Shown here: positions 6,287 to 15,314 of the stretch, piece by piece
Layout: each line of letters begins with the position of its first letter
Position numbering within the stretch: position 1 is the first letter of the stretch
Assembly: GCA_900553025.1 (NCBI GenBank)
Contig: USBT01000016.1
Span: forward strand, 1-24,684
Reading direction: 5' to 3'
Source: an uncultured Eubacteriales bacterium
GTDB taxonomy: Bacteria > Bacillota > Clostridia > Peptostreptococcales > Anaerovoracaceae
Length of the DNA stretch: 24,684 nt
Program-made: the position numbers and the translations under genes
The notes under the pieces: generated by a model
Seen by the model: the letters and a program-made list of their open reading frames with translations, nothing else
The model's database searches: none
Told to the model about the DNA's origin: nothing

Positions 6287-8239
6287 TTAATACAGCTTCG
6301 CTCCTGCTGGGATCTGATCCTCAAGTATTATGAAGTCAAGCATTTCCTCGCCCTCATACTCGTAAATCATCGAGCAGAGCATACCGTTTGATTCCTCGCC
6401 CATCATCTTTCGAGGTGGCAAATTCGTGATTGCAAATGCCGTTTTGCCAATAAGCTCCTCAGGCTCATAATACGAGTGAATACCGCTCAAAATAATTCGG
6501 TCTTTGCCACTGCCGTCATTTAAAACAAACTTTAAAAGCTTCTTGCTCTTTGGAACAGCTGTGCAAGATTTGATTTTCACAGCACGGAAATCGCATTCTG
6601 AGAATTTCTCGAAATCGACCATGTCCTCAAACAGTGGTTCAACCTTAACCTTTGCAAGATTTATCTCTTTTCTCTCCCTCTTCTTAGGCATGTCTATTGG
6701 CTTCATTGTTGGGAATAGTATTACATCCCTAATGCTTGGTGAATCAGTAATCAGAATTATAACTCTGTCTACACCCACGCCTAGACCACCCGTAGGTGGC
6801 AATCCAACTTCCAACGCGTTAACAAAGTCCATATCCATAGGATGTGCTTCGTCATCACTACCTGCATCGAGCTGTGCCTGCTGCTCTGAAAATCTTTCAA
6901 ACTGATCAATTGGGTCATTTAGCTCTGAAAATGCATTCGCAATTTCCCAGCCATTTATATAAGCTTCAAATCTACGTGTAATTCTAGGGTCCTCTGGATC
7001 TCTCTTGGCAAGAGGAGAAATTTCAACCGGATGTCCTACTACAAACACTGGTCCATCAAGATACCCAGGAACATCCTCGCAGTATTCTTCAAACATCTCA
7101 GCAATGAGCTTGCCACGTGTGTAATCCTTAATTTCGTGTTCGTCCATTCCGTACCTTATGCACGCTTCTCTAGCTTCTTCGTCGTTATCAATTTTAGAGA
7201 AATCAACTCCCGTAATTTCCTTAACTGCATCCGCCATATTAAGCCTGCGCCAAGGAGGAGTAACATCAAATTCTTTGCCTTGATATTTAATAATCGGAGT
7301 ACCGTTGACCTTCATTGCAGACTGGTATACAAGCTGCTCCGTAACTTCCATCACATTTTCCATATCCCCATATGCCATATAGCATTCCATGGATGTAAAC
7401 TCAGGATTGTGATTTTTGTCCATACCTTCATTTCTGAACATCTTGCCCATTTCATATACTCGGTCAAGTCCTCCAACGATAAGCCTCTTAAGGTATAGTT
7501 CATTGGAAATCCTCAGCTTCATATCAATATCAAGGGTATTGTGATGAGTCTCAAATGGTCTTGCGTTTGCACCACCAGCTATCGTAGTCAAAATCGGCGT
7601 ATCTACCTCAAGATAGCCATAGTCCTCTTCTAGAACTCTCCTGAACTCCTTGATGATTGTAGCTCTTTTTTTGAAAGTTTCTCGAACATCGGGATTCATA
7701 ATAAGGTCAACATATCGCTGTCTATATCTCAAATCTGGATCCTTCAGCCCCTGGAATTTATTAGGTAAAACTTGTATTGATTTGCTGAGCAAAACAGCCT
7801 TTGAAGCCCTTATTGATATCTCTCCATGCTTGGTCTTAAAGACATTACCCTCTATGCCAAGAATATCACCGATGTCATATGTTTTGAACCAACTGTATTC
7901 TTCAGGGGTTATACCATCTTGACGTACATAGCACTGAATCCTGCCCTGCTTGTCCTGTATGTCAATAAAGGACGCTTTACCCATGTGACGAAATGCCATC
8001 AGTCTTCCAGCAATTGAAACTTCCTCATCTTCCATGGCATCAAAATTATCCTTAATGTCCATGCTGTGAGCTGTCACGTTCCACTTCTCATGTAAGAATG
8101 GATTCCTGCCAGCATCCTGCAGCTTCTTAAGCTTATCTCTCCTAATACCTCTCTGTTCAGATAATTTCTCTTCTGAAAATTCTTCTGTGTCGTCTTGAGC
8201 TACATTTTGATTTGCATTGTTTTTCTTTAAATCGTCCAT
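6287..8239 (-). CDS. lysS: Lysyl-tRNA synthetase (class II) with C-terminal EMAPII-type tRNA-binding domain
   Basis: Charges tRNA-Lys with lysine in the cytoplasm. At 650 residues it is about 150 longer than ordinary bacterial LysRS (~490-500). The N-terminal OB-fold anticodon-binding domain is visible around VSIAGRLMAFRHMGKASFID. The class II core has motif 2 (FRNEGMDKNHNPEFT) and motif 3 (GLGVGVDRVIIL). After a basic linker (MPKKRERKEINLAKV), residues ~531-650 form a second OB fold of the EMAPII/Trbp111 type (LLKFVLNDG, IILSGIHSYY, PPRKMMGEESNGMLCS), the domain usually found at the C-terminus of MetRS. The start is supported by AGAGG upstream of ATG 8239. It is 18 bp downstream of greA and shares its promoter. 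Confidence 0.95.
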   Translation of the reverse strand: MDDLKKNNANQNVAQDDTEEFSEEKLSEQRGIRRDKLKKLQDAGRNPFLHEKWNVTAHSMDIKDNFDAMEDEEVSIAGRLMAFRHMGKASFIDIQDKQGRIQCYVRQDGITPEEYSWFKTYDIGDILGIEGNVFKTKHGEISIRASKAVLLSKSIQVLPNKFQGLKDPDLRYRQRYVDLIMNPDVRETFKKRATIIKEFRRVLEEDYGYLEVDTPILTTIAGGANARPFETHHNTLDIDMKLRISNELYLKRLIVGGLDRVYEMGKMFRNEGMDKNHNPEFTSMECYMAYGDMENVMEVTEQLVYQSAMKVNGTPIIKYQGKEFDVTPPWRRLNMADAVKEITGVDFSKIDNDEEAREACIRYGMDEHEIKDYTRGKLIAEMFEEYCEDVPGYLDGPVFVVGHPVEISPLAKRDPEDPRITRRFEAYINGWEIANAFSELNDPIDQFERFSEQQAQLDAGSDDEAHPMDMDFVNALEVGLPPTGGLGVGVDRVIILITDSPSIRDVILFPTMKPIDMPKKRERKEINLAKVKVEPLFEDMVDFEKFSECDFRAVKIKSCTAVPKSKKLLKFVLNDGSGKDRIILSGIHSYYEPEELIGKTAFAITNLPPRKMMGEESNGMLCSMIYEYEGEEMLDFIILEDQIPAGAKLY

Positions 8240-8257
8240 TTTTGACCTCTCAATAAA

Positions 8258-8749
8258 CTATTCAGGCATTACCTTGCTTATGCTCTCTATCTCATATTGC
8301 ATCTTACCATCAGGTGTCTCAAACTCAAAGGTTTCTCCGACTTTCTTGCCGAACATAGCTCTTCCTATCGGTGAGTCGTATGATACCTTTGGCGGTTCAC
8401 TAAACGGATCTGACTCTGTTACTCCAAGAATAGAGTAGACTTCATTTTCTCCTGTTAGTACGTCCTTGACCTTAACATAAAGTCCAACATATACCGAATC
8501 TTCAGCAAGCTTATCTATGTCTACAACTCTTGCATTTTTTAGTAAATCATCAAGTTCCTTTATGCGTGTCTCCACCCAGAGGTGTTCATCCTTTGCTGCA
8601 TCAAATTCTGCATTCTCTGATAGATCTCCATATGATCTTGCATCTTTTAACTTCTCGGAAACCTCTGAACGCTTGGTAGCAACCAGATCATCTCTTTCCG
8701 ATACTAATTTATCAAAACCCTCCTGGGTCATCAAAACTTCATCAGGCAT
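8258..8749 (-). CDS. greA: Transcription elongation factor GreA
   Basis: 163 residues, close to the usual 158-160. The N-terminal coiled coil (MTQEGFDKLVSERDDLVATK through the acidic DARSYGDLSENAEFDAAKDE tip) carries the conserved D/E residues that insert in the RNA polymerase secondary channel and stimulate cleavage of backtracked RNA. The C-terminal FKBP-like domain (SPIGRAMFGKKVGETFEFETP) binds polymerase. AAGGAG precedes ATG 8749. It is first gene of the greA-lysS operon, a common Firmicute arrangement. Confidence 0.95.
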   Translation of the reverse strand: MPDEVLMTQEGFDKLVSERDDLVATKRSEVSEKLKDARSYGDLSENAEFDAAKDEHLWVETRIKELDDLLKNARVVDIDKLAEDSVYVGLYVKVKDVLTGENEVYSILGVTESDPFSEPPKVSYDSPIGRAMFGKKVGETFEFETPDGKMQYEIESISKVMPE

Positions 8750-8830
8750 TATAAATTCTCCTTAAAATAAATAATTGTCAAAAACCACCGTGTCAACATT
8801 TATAGCGTCCACGGCAGTTTCTAAGGAAAT

Positions 8831-8859
8831 AGTATATTCCAAAACAGTTATTTTGTCAA
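8831..8859 (-). promoter_or_regulatory. Near-consensus sigma-A promoter of greA-lysS
   Basis: Minus-strand -35 TTGACA (8859-8854), exactly 17-bp spacer, -10 TATACT (8836-8831). It lies about 80 bp upstream of the greA start. The leader between holds no obvious riboswitch or T-box. Confidence 0.85.
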
Positions 8860-8879
8860 TGATATATCAATCTAATATA

Positions 8880-8957
8880 ATTATTTCTCTCTAGTATTCT
8901 AATGTGATTATTTCTCAAATTATTTCTCTCTAGTATTCTAATGTGATTATTTCTCAA
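8880..8957. repeat. Perfect 39-bp tandem duplication upstream of the greA promoter
   Basis: The 39-bp unit beginning ATTATTTCTCTCTAGTATTC is repeated exactly at 8880-8918 and 8919-8957, and each unit contains ATTATTTCTC twice. A partial TATTTCTCAA follows at 8960-8969. It sits between the racemase-family gene (ends 9026) and the greA promoter, with no coding content. Identical copies suggest a recent slippage duplication. Only two copies are present, so it is not a CRISPR array. Confidence 0.85.
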
Positions 8958-9025
8958 GCTATTTCTCAATCTAACCCATTGAACTACCCTTTGTTTAAAG
9001 CCAGTGAGATTGCTATAGCCTTATT

Positions 9026-10120
9026 TTAATCCTCACGAAATGCGATTCGCACATTCCTGCAATTCGTCAAATACACAAGTGATGCATAGTTAATGTCAAA
9101 CTCGAGGATGTCTCCCGGCTTAAGCTCACCGTCATATGCTTCAATGTCCAAAATAGTGTGATCGCTTGATGCGCCAATGATTTCAATGCCAGAAGCTTTA
9201 GGGAATAGCTCTGCAGGATCACCGTAGTCGACTTTACCTACTGCAATTAGTGCTCTCTTTCTGATCCCTCTATCGATATATTCTGGCTTTTTCCCAAAAG
9301 CATCGACACCGATTTCACCCTGTGGGTGCGACGGCTTCAGCTTTACCTCTATAACCTCCGCCTTCAACGTGAATGCGTCCTTTCTCAGATTATCCACATT
9401 GTACCCATAGTATAGCCATAGATCACGAGCCAACAAAATAGCTTCCCCCACTCGCAGTGAATTGATGCCTTGTGGAATATTCTTGTCTATAATTCTCATC
9501 ACAGAAGATGTCGCCCCACCCGAGACAATATCTAATTTTCTCCCAATCTTAGCCTCAATGATATTTGCAAGTTCTGCCAATTCCTCAAGCTTTTCCACCG
9601 TCGGAAGAATGGAGCCGTAGCAACCGACATTTATGCCGATACCAGCAAGATATAGCGAGTCCATTTCATTTTCAACTCTTAGCACAGCATCTATGAATTC
9701 GCTCTTATCCCAAAAGCCTTCTCTAAGATCGCCGAGGTCCACCATCATCACTACTGAATGCTTCTTTGACTGTTTTGCTGCCTCCTCGTTCAATGCCTTA
9801 AGCACAGAAATTTCGCTGTTAAGGCTGTAATCACAGAGAGAAACTACCTCTTCAATTTCACTTAACATGGGCACTCTGAGCATCATCAAAGGTTTTTCTA
9901 TGCCGTAGTCTTTCGCGTCCCTTAGTTGTTCAAGTCTAGACGAGCCGATTATTTCTACGCCGCCATCTGCAAAAACCTTGGTGACCTCTGGTATTCCCGT
10001 CACGCCTTTTATGACACCCGTAACGGCTACTCCCTGCTCAGCACATGCATTGACAATTTCTTTAACATTGTGACTAAGTGCTGAAAGATTTATTTCCAGT
10101 CTAGGGTATCTCTTATTCAC
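9026..10120 (-). CDS. Alanine/ornithine racemase-family PLP enzyme (fold type III)
   Basis: 364 residues. The N-terminal TIM-barrel starts RYPRLEINLSALSHNVKEI, with the PLP-anchoring Lys38 in GVIKGVTG, and the phosphate-binding and barrel strands follow (GGATSSVMRII). The C-terminal beta domain (about 240-364) includes SDHTILDIEAYDGELKPGD. The pattern fits the alanine/ornithine racemase subgroup (as in clostridial ornithine racemase, Orr) more than classical Alr; the actual amino-acid substrate cannot be read from sequence. Start is a GTG at 10120 overlapping the upstream TGA by 4 bp (GTGA), with AAGGAGGG upstream, so translation is coupled to the acyl-CoA synthetase-like gene. A role in D-amino-acid or ornithine metabolism is inference. 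Confidence 0.8.
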   Translation of the reverse strand: MNKRYPRLEINLSALSHNVKEIVNACAEQGVAVTGVIKGVTGIPEVTKVFADGGVEIIGSSRLEQLRDAKDYGIEKPLMMLRVPMLSEIEEVVSLCDYSLNSEISVLKALNEEAAKQSKKHSVVMMVDLGDLREGFWDKSEFIDAVLRVENEMDSLYLAGIGINVGCYGSILPTVEKLEELAELANIIEAKIGRKLDIVSGGATSSVMRIIDKNIPQGINSLRVGEAILLARDLWLYYGYNVDNLRKDAFTLKAEVIEVKLKPSHPQGEIGVDAFGKKPEYIDRGIRKRALIAVGKVDYGDPAELFPKASGIEIIGASSDHTILDIEAYDGELKPGDILEFDINYASLVYLTNCRNVRIAFRED

Positions 10121-13100
10121 TTATTGCCCTCCTTATTTACATTCCCTACTCTAATGAGATGTCTTGCTGAAGTTCTGGCAAGGGGTTCTTCTCTTATTAT
10201 TATTTTTCTGATTCGTGCTTCACTATGCATATCTTCATTTATTTTGTCGATACCGTCCCAAACAAGCTCGTGAAGCTGCTCTTTGGTTGGATTATCTCCT
10301 ATCATCTCGCTTACTTCAAGATTGTCCATTACAACAGTTGCAATTATTTTGTTTTGGCTATGTGCATGCTTGTTGCTTTCATGCTTGTTACTTTTTTGAT
10401 CGTAAGCAGTTTCTTCCGAAATATCCTCATCTATATACGAAGCCTCATCCCAAACCATCGACTCCTTAATGCACTGAAGACTGTTGATTCTTGCCTCAAT
10501 TTCCTCTGGATAAAATTCCTTTCCTGCCATTCTAATTATGTTTTGTGAATTGCCTCTTACATATAGGAAGTCATTCACATCAAGCATGCCGATATGACCT
10601 GTATTGAACCATCCAGAAACAAGTGCGTCTGCAGTTAATTTCTCGTCCTTATAGTATCCCTGCATCACAGAGTCGCTGCTGACCCATATTTCGCCATATC
10701 CGTCTTCGTCCTTGTTTCTTATAGCAACACTGTATCCTGGCAGAATATGTCCTACCGACTTGTTCTTTATATCTTTCTCAACATCGGGATTGATAGCAAT
10801 AATAGGTGAGCACTCTGGAACACCAAAGCCCTGTATGGTCAAAATCCCCATGTTTTGCAGAAATTCAAGCGAGTCATCATTTAAATTTCCCCCACCAGAT
10901 ACAATTAGTCTAAGATTTCCGCCAAAGTATTGCTTCATTTCAGTCTCAAATTTATTCGGAAGACTTAGGCCAACTCGTTTAAAATATTTGTTAGCATACA
11001 TGTATCTTTTCAGTTTAACTTCGTTGCTATTTCGAATAGTTTCCTTAACAAGCCTCCTCCTCATGCTTTCAATTATTGACGGCATCGCAATGATGACTGT
11101 AGGCTTAACATCCTGCATATTATTTCTTAGCTCATTCGAGTCAGAAGGATTGTCACCAAAAGCAATAGCGGCCCCCTTATAGAGCGGTATCAAAAATCCA
11201 CAAGCTATCTCATATGCCAAATGAAGCGGCAGCACAGAAAAGAAAACATCCCACTGGTTCACCTTTACAATTGTTGGCGCCGACATGACATTATCCATCA
11301 GGTTGCCGTGTGACAGAATTGCAAGCTTGAAGCTGTCATCATATTCAGAATCAATTCGCAACAAAACAGCAGGCTCCGATGAATCTATACGGGCATCTAT
11401 ATATTGACGATCCCCCTTAGCAAGCTGATTCATCCCCTCCTTAACTACTTTAGAGAATGCGTCGCCCTCCATATTGTATTTTTCAAAGGTTATAACCTCC
11501 CACAGCTCATTTTCTGTTGAGATTTTTTCAACGTATTTATCTTGAACAATCAAAGCTTTAACATCAGCCTTCTTCAATGTCTCTGAAATTTGCTCAGAGT
11601 CGAGAGATTTATCTACAGGAACTATCACTCCCACACCCGATGCAACTGCCAAAAATGTTACTATCCATTGGTAGCAATTCTCTCCGATTATTGCAATCTT
11701 CTCTCCCTTGAGCCCGCGGTTTATAAGTGCTGTCCCAAGACCATTGATATGCGCCATAATATCTTTGTATGTTAATTCTCCGTAAGGCTGAGATTCATCA
11801 AATTTTTGCATCAACGCAACATTGTCCCCATGCTTTGCAACGCTTGATTCAATCATAGACTTAAGATTTACTACAGGTCTTGAATCCCTATAGCGAACCA
11901 CAGGGTCATTATTTATTTGAATCTGCCTTATCTTTTCAAGTGCTCGATTCTCAGCTCTCTTCTTGGTCTTCATATAGTCAAAGGATTCTCCATCTCCACT
12001 ATTTGCGTTCACACCAGCCTTGAATCTCTTTATCTTCCCCGATGTAGTTTTTTCGAAAGGTGTCTTTCTTATATTAATTCTCCTAATATGCTTATATGGT
12101 GGCATCATGCCATTTATAGTGTCCATATATTCCTTAAACAGGTGATAAATCTCACTCTCAGTCAATTCACCTTGGGTTTCCTTAAGAAGGTCATAGTTTG
12201 GATAGATATCTGCTGTAATTGCAACATTGCCAATTCTCTCATCTTCAACGCCGTGAACCATAACCTCTTCAACCAGCTTATTCTCGTGAATCAATTGCTC
12301 AACTTCTTCAGGAAAAATATTCTTGCCACCCTTTGTTACAATTACATTTTTCTTTCTACCTGTTATGTATAGGAATCCCTCATCATCAAAATATCCATAA
12401 TCGCCTGTATATAGCCACCCGTTTCTTAGAACTTTTTCGGTTTCTTCCTCATCTTCATAATATCCAAGCATCACTGACGGCCCTCTGACGATTATTTCAC
12501 CAACACCAAATTCATCTTCCTCAACGATGCGCACTTCGTGCTTTGGAAGCGGTTTCCCAACAGATTCCGCCTTGCTGTATCTATCTTGATTTACGGCAAT
12601 AATAGGTGAGCACTCTGTCATTCCATAGCCTTGAATCATAGGCAATCCCATAGCCTCAAAATCCTCGATAATCTTAGGAGCTGATGCTGCGCCGCCTGCA
12701 ATTAGAAGGTGAATATTATTGCCGAGCATCTGATGAATAGGCTTAAACATCCTTTGGATCACTCTTTTGTTCTTATAAAGCCCCATCTTTCTTGAAAGAT
12801 CAATAGCCTTTCTAAGTCTCTCGGCATCTCCCCTACCATCAGCCTTTCTGAAAATCGATCTATGCATTTTCTCAAATATCAGCGGAACACCGAGAATAAT
12901 AGACGCATTCAGCTCCGACAGGTTCTTTTGAATATATTTAAATCCTTCAGAAATGGCAACCGTAGCACCTTGGTACAGGCATGTCAAATATGTGCACGTC
13001 ATTTCATACACGTGGTGTACCGGCAATATCGACAAAACAATTTTGTCGTCAGGGACAGATACAAATTTCGACATATTGACTACATTGCCTAATAAATTCT

Positions 13101-13743
13101 TATGAGAAAGCATAACACCCTTTGAAGCTCCTGTAGTGCCTGAAGTAAAGAGCAGAACTGACATAATATCTGGATTTACATCCATGTCAACATACTCTCG
13201 CTCTCCATCTCGAACAAGAACTTTTCCATCACTAACTAGATTGTTAATAGAATATATCGTATTATGCTCAGTTTGCTGATCTTCTTCTGCGCTCATTGAA
13301 ATAAAGTACTCTATACCAATATTATCGCCATCAATCAGGTCCATTATTCTTTTTTGGGTACTCTTGTCAAACACAATCGCAGAAGCGTCTGCTCTCTTAA
13401 CAAGGTTAACGATTTCATTAGGTGGCAAATTCCTATCGAGAGGCACTATAATTCCGACGCCACAGATTACAGCAAAATATGTTAAAAGCCAGTTATATCT
13501 CGCATTTCCTATTATTGCAATTTTCTTGCCTTTAAGACCCATGTCAAGCAATTTCGTCCCAAGAGCGTCCACATCTTCTCTGAGCTGACCAAATGTAATC
13601 GGTCTGAAATCAGTGCCTGGAATATCTTTAACAAGATATGCCGCCTTATTTTTGTGCAATCTCGATGAAACCCTAAGCATTTCCTTGATATCTGAGACAT
13701 CTCTTGTTGGGTATAACACTCCCTCATATTTTTTGTTATTCAT
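10117..13743 (-). CDS. Tandem double AMP-dependent acyl-CoA synthetase-like protein; second domain catalytically degenerate
   Basis: 1208 residues, twice the size of a long-chain acyl-CoA synthetase (~600). Domain 1 (1-~580) has a complete set of adenylate-forming motifs: TSGTTGASKG (from 200), YGMTE (373-377), TGD (446-448), TGRKKNVI (461-468) and TTSGK with catalytic Lys570. It should activate a carboxylate, probably a fatty acid, to acyl-AMP and then acyl-CoA. Domain 2 (~620-1208) has the same fold but the P-loop is replaced by LRIDSEYDDSF (795-805), YGMTE by FGVPE (973-977), TGD by TGH (1048-1050), and the A10 Lys region by ARTSARHLIR. It is probably inactive, perhaps regulatory or structural. 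A His/Asn/Lys-rich low-complexity stretch lies at ~1115-1132. RBS AGGACAGGTG precedes ATG 13743. No membrane segment is evident. Confidence 0.85.
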   Translation of the reverse strand: MNNKKYEGVLYPTRDVSDIKEMLRVSSRLHKNKAAYLVKDIPGTDFRPITFGQLREDVDALGTKLLDMGLKGKKIAIIGNARYNWLLTYFAVICGVGIIVPLDRNLPPNEIVNLVKRADASAIVFDKSTQKRIMDLIDGDNIGIEYFISMSAEEDQQTEHNTIYSINNLVSDGKVLVRDGEREYVDMDVNPDIMSVLLFTSGTTGASKGVMLSHKNLLGNVVNMSKFVSVPDDKIVLSILPVHHVYEMTCTYLTCLYQGATVAISEGFKYIQKNLSELNASIILGVPLIFEKMHRSIFRKADGRGDAERLRKAIDLSRKMGLYKNKRVIQRMFKPIHQMLGNNIHLLIAGGAASAPKIIEDFEAMGLPMIQGYGMTECSPIIAVNQDRYSKAESVGKPLPKHEVRIVEEDEFGVGEIIVRGPSVMLGYYEDEEETEKVLRNGWLYTGDYGYFDDEGFLYITGRKKNVIVTKGGKNIFPEEVEQLIHENKLVEEVMVHGVEDERIGNVAITADIYPNYDLLKETQGELTESEIYHLFKEYMDTINGMMPPYKHIRRINIRKTPFEKTTSGKIKRFKAGVNANSGDGESFDYMKTKKRAENRALEKIRQIQINNDPVVRYRDSRPVVNLKSMIESSVAKHGDNVALMQKFDESQPYGELTYKDIMAHINGLGTALINRGLKGEKIAIIGENCYQWIVTFLAVASGVGVIVPVDKSLDSEQISETLKKADVKALIVQDKYVEKISTENELWEVITFEKYNMEGDAFSKVVKEGMNQLAKGDRQYIDARIDSSEPAVLLRIDSEYDDSFKLAILSHGNLMDNVMSAPTIVKVNQWDVFFSVLPLHLAYEIACGFLIPLYKGAAIAFGDNPSDSNELRNNMQDVKPTVIIAMPSIIESMRRRLVKETIRNSNEVKLKRYMYANKYFKRVGLSLPNKFETEMKQYFGGNLRLIVSGGGNLNDDSLEFLQNMGILTIQGFGVPECSPIIAINPDVEKDIKNKSVGHILPGYSVAIRNKDEDGYGEIWVSSDSVMQGYYKDEKLTADALVSGWFNTGHIGMLDVNDFLYVRGNSQNIIRMAGKEFYPEEIEARINSLQCIKESMVWDEASYIDEDISEETAYDQKSNKHESNKHAHSQNKIIATVVMDNLEVSEMIGDNPTKEQLHELVWDGIDKINEDMHSEARIRKIIIREEPLARTSARHLIRVGNVNKEGNK

Positions 13744-13806
13744 TCTATCACCTGTCCTTTTAGCTATAAGTATTCACATCATCGTTTCTATTAGGATATT
13801 TTGTGA

Positions 13807-14475
13807 CTATTTATTGCATCCCTTTAGCTTATCCTCAATCATAAAATATGGTAATCCCATCACATTCTCAAAGTCACCTTCGTATTTTTCGATGTATTTT
13901 TGAAAATAGCCTTGGATGGCATAAGCGCCTGCTTTGTCGTATGGTTCATCCATATTTACATATTCATTTATTTCTTCTTCCGTCATCTTATAGCAGCTTA
14001 CTATCGTTTCACAGCAGAAAACATCTTTACTATTTATTTCAAGCTTTTTCGAAGCATTATTAAAAGCAAGCCTGAGCATTGCAACTCCTGTGATTACTTT
14101 ATGTCTATCACCCTGCAGCAAATCTATCATTCTATAAGCATCATCCTTATCTTTAGGTTTGCCTAACTTTTCTCCCTTGAATACCATTGTGTCTGCCCCA
14201 ATGATTATTATTTGCTCTGATTGAAATTCATCGCCTTTTGAAATTATTAAATCTGCTACATTCTTGACCTTAAGCTCTGCCAAATACTCCACGGCTCTCC
14301 TGTCAACTTCCTCCTGCTCATCCTCCGGAAGATTGGTTATAGCAAGATCAGATGGCAAAATTTCTTTCGCATTTGATGGCATGACAATCGGCTTAATACC
14401 ATGATTCTTTAAAATTTCAACTCTTCTAGGCGATGCAGAAGCGAGTATTATAAGCGGTTTATCTTGACTATTCAT
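13807..14475 (-). CDS. maf: Maf/YhdE-like nucleoside triphosphate pyrophosphatase
   Basis: 222 residues from ATG 14475, chosen because AAAGGA lies just upstream and the Maf fold begins there; the frame is open 19 codons further. The N-terminal SASPRR motif (13-18), the ADTMV motif with the catalytic Asp, KLGKP and the late YDKAGAYAIQG box are all intact. Maf proteins hydrolyse non-canonical or canonical NTPs (dTTP/UTP or m7GTP depending on subgroup) to NMP and PPi. Two insertions (EEQEEVDRRAVEYLAELKV region, and FNNASKKLEINSK) make it longer than E. coli YhdE (~197). It is followed after 63 bp by the acyl-CoA synthetase gene. Confidence 0.9.
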   Translation of the reverse strand: MNSQDKPLIILASASPRRVEILKNHGIKPIVMPSNAKEILPSDLAITNLPEDEQEEVDRRAVEYLAELKVKNVADLIISKGDEFQSEQIIIIGADTMVFKGEKLGKPKDKDDAYRMIDLLQGDRHKVITGVAMLRLAFNNASKKLEINSKDVFCCETIVSCYKMTEEEINEYVNMDEPYDKAGAYAIQGYFQKYIEKYEGDFENVMGLPYFMIEDKLKGCNK

Positions 14476-14511
14476 GCATTCCTTTCTCTGTCTGGCTCTA
14501 TAGACAAATAG

Positions 14512-14552
14512 CAAAAATGGATTCTCACCCATTGGCAGAAACGGTAGAATCC
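14512..14552 (-). terminator. Rho-independent terminator after deoD
   Basis: Minus-strand stem GGATTCT-ACC ... GGGT-G-AGAATCC (outer 7 bp perfect, 14519-14525 with 14546-14552) followed by ATTTTTGC, 43 bp after the deoD stop. The T tract is short but the position is right. It separates deoD from maf. Confidence 0.6.
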
Positions 14553-14595
14553 AAATTATTTCATATTAATTTATAACAAAATACTTATTATGAAA

Positions 14596-15303
14596 TTAAG
14601 CAATTTCAAGAGCAATTTCCATCATCTGAGTAAATGTATTCTGCCTTTCAGCTGCTGAACACCCTTCGCCCGTGAAAGGGTTGTCTGAGATAGTACATAT
14701 ACACAAAGCATTTTTACCTGCTCTTGCTGCTTCCATATACAAGGCTGCTGCTTCCATCTCCACAGCCAAAACACCCATGTCTTTCCACTGTCCTAAAGGA
14801 CGGCCTGCATCGTAAAATGTATCAGACGAATAAACATTGCCAACGTGAACGTTTATCCCCATTTCTGTAGCCTTCGCTTCTGCTTTTTTCAAAAGATCAA
14901 AGCTTGCAATCGGAGCAAATGTGCCTGGTATGCCATACTGTTTTGCATAGTTTGAGTTGGTACACGCACCTGAGCCAAGGACTATATCCCTGAGTTTAAC
15001 ATTCTCGCCGATCCCACCTGCAGAACCTATTCGTATAATATTCTTTACATCATAAAAATTAAATAATTCGTGCGAATATATGCCCATAGATGGCATTCCC
15101 ATTCCAGAAGCCATAACTGAAACTCTCTTACCCTTATAAAATCCTGTATGCCCGTTCACACCTCTGACGTTATTTACAAGAACAGCATCCTCAAGGAATG
15201 TATCTGCTATAAATTTCGCCCTAAGCGGATCCCCTGGCATCAGTACTGTATCAGCAAAGTCATCCATTCCGGCTGTAATATGCGGTGTAGGAATATTGTT
15301 CAT
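14596..15303 (-). CDS. deoD: Purine nucleoside phosphorylase, DeoD type
   Basis: 235 residues, the size of the hexameric bacterial PNP (~235-239). It cleaves purine (deoxy)nucleosides with phosphate to base and (deoxy)ribose-1-phosphate in purine salvage. Visible are TPHITAGMDDFADTVLMPGD with the phosphate-binding GDPLRAK loop (24-30), IIRIGSAGG (89-97), VEMEAAALY with the ribose-binding Glu (181-189) and SDNPFTGE with the general-acid Asp207. I start at ATG 15303: GGAGG is 6 nt upstream; two upstream in-frame starts overlap or precede that site. It lies about 90 bp downstream of tRNA-Thr, possibly with read-through. Confidence 0.93.
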   Translation of the reverse strand: MNNIPTPHITAGMDDFADTVLMPGDPLRAKFIADTFLEDAVLVNNVRGVNGHTGFYKGKRVSVMASGMGMPSMGIYSHELFNFYDVKNIIRIGSAGGIGENVKLRDIVLGSGACTNSNYAKQYGIPGTFAPIASFDLLKKAEAKATEMGINVHVGNVYSSDTFYDAGRPLGQWKDMGVLAVEMEAAALYMEAARAGKNALCICTISDNPFTGEGCSAAERQNTFTQMMEIALEIA

Positions 15304-15314
15304 ATTCATCCTCC

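Noticed and set aside
7031..7498. 155-codon plus-strand open frame opposite lysS
   Set aside because: It lies wholly inside lysS on the other strand, has no ribosome-binding site of note and a composition typical of an antisense shadow.
8750..8830. T-box or lysine riboswitch in the greA-lysS leader
   Set aside because: The leader is only about 75 nt and shows no T-box motif or riboswitch-like structure.
8880..8957. Possible CRISPR repeat
   Set aside because: Only two copies, directly adjacent with no spacer, and no cas genes in the window.
9026..10120. Classical alanine racemase (alr)
   Set aside because: Length and fold are similar, but the Lys context GVIKGVTG and the C-terminal domain fit the alanine/ornithine racemase subgroup better; no gene symbol was given.
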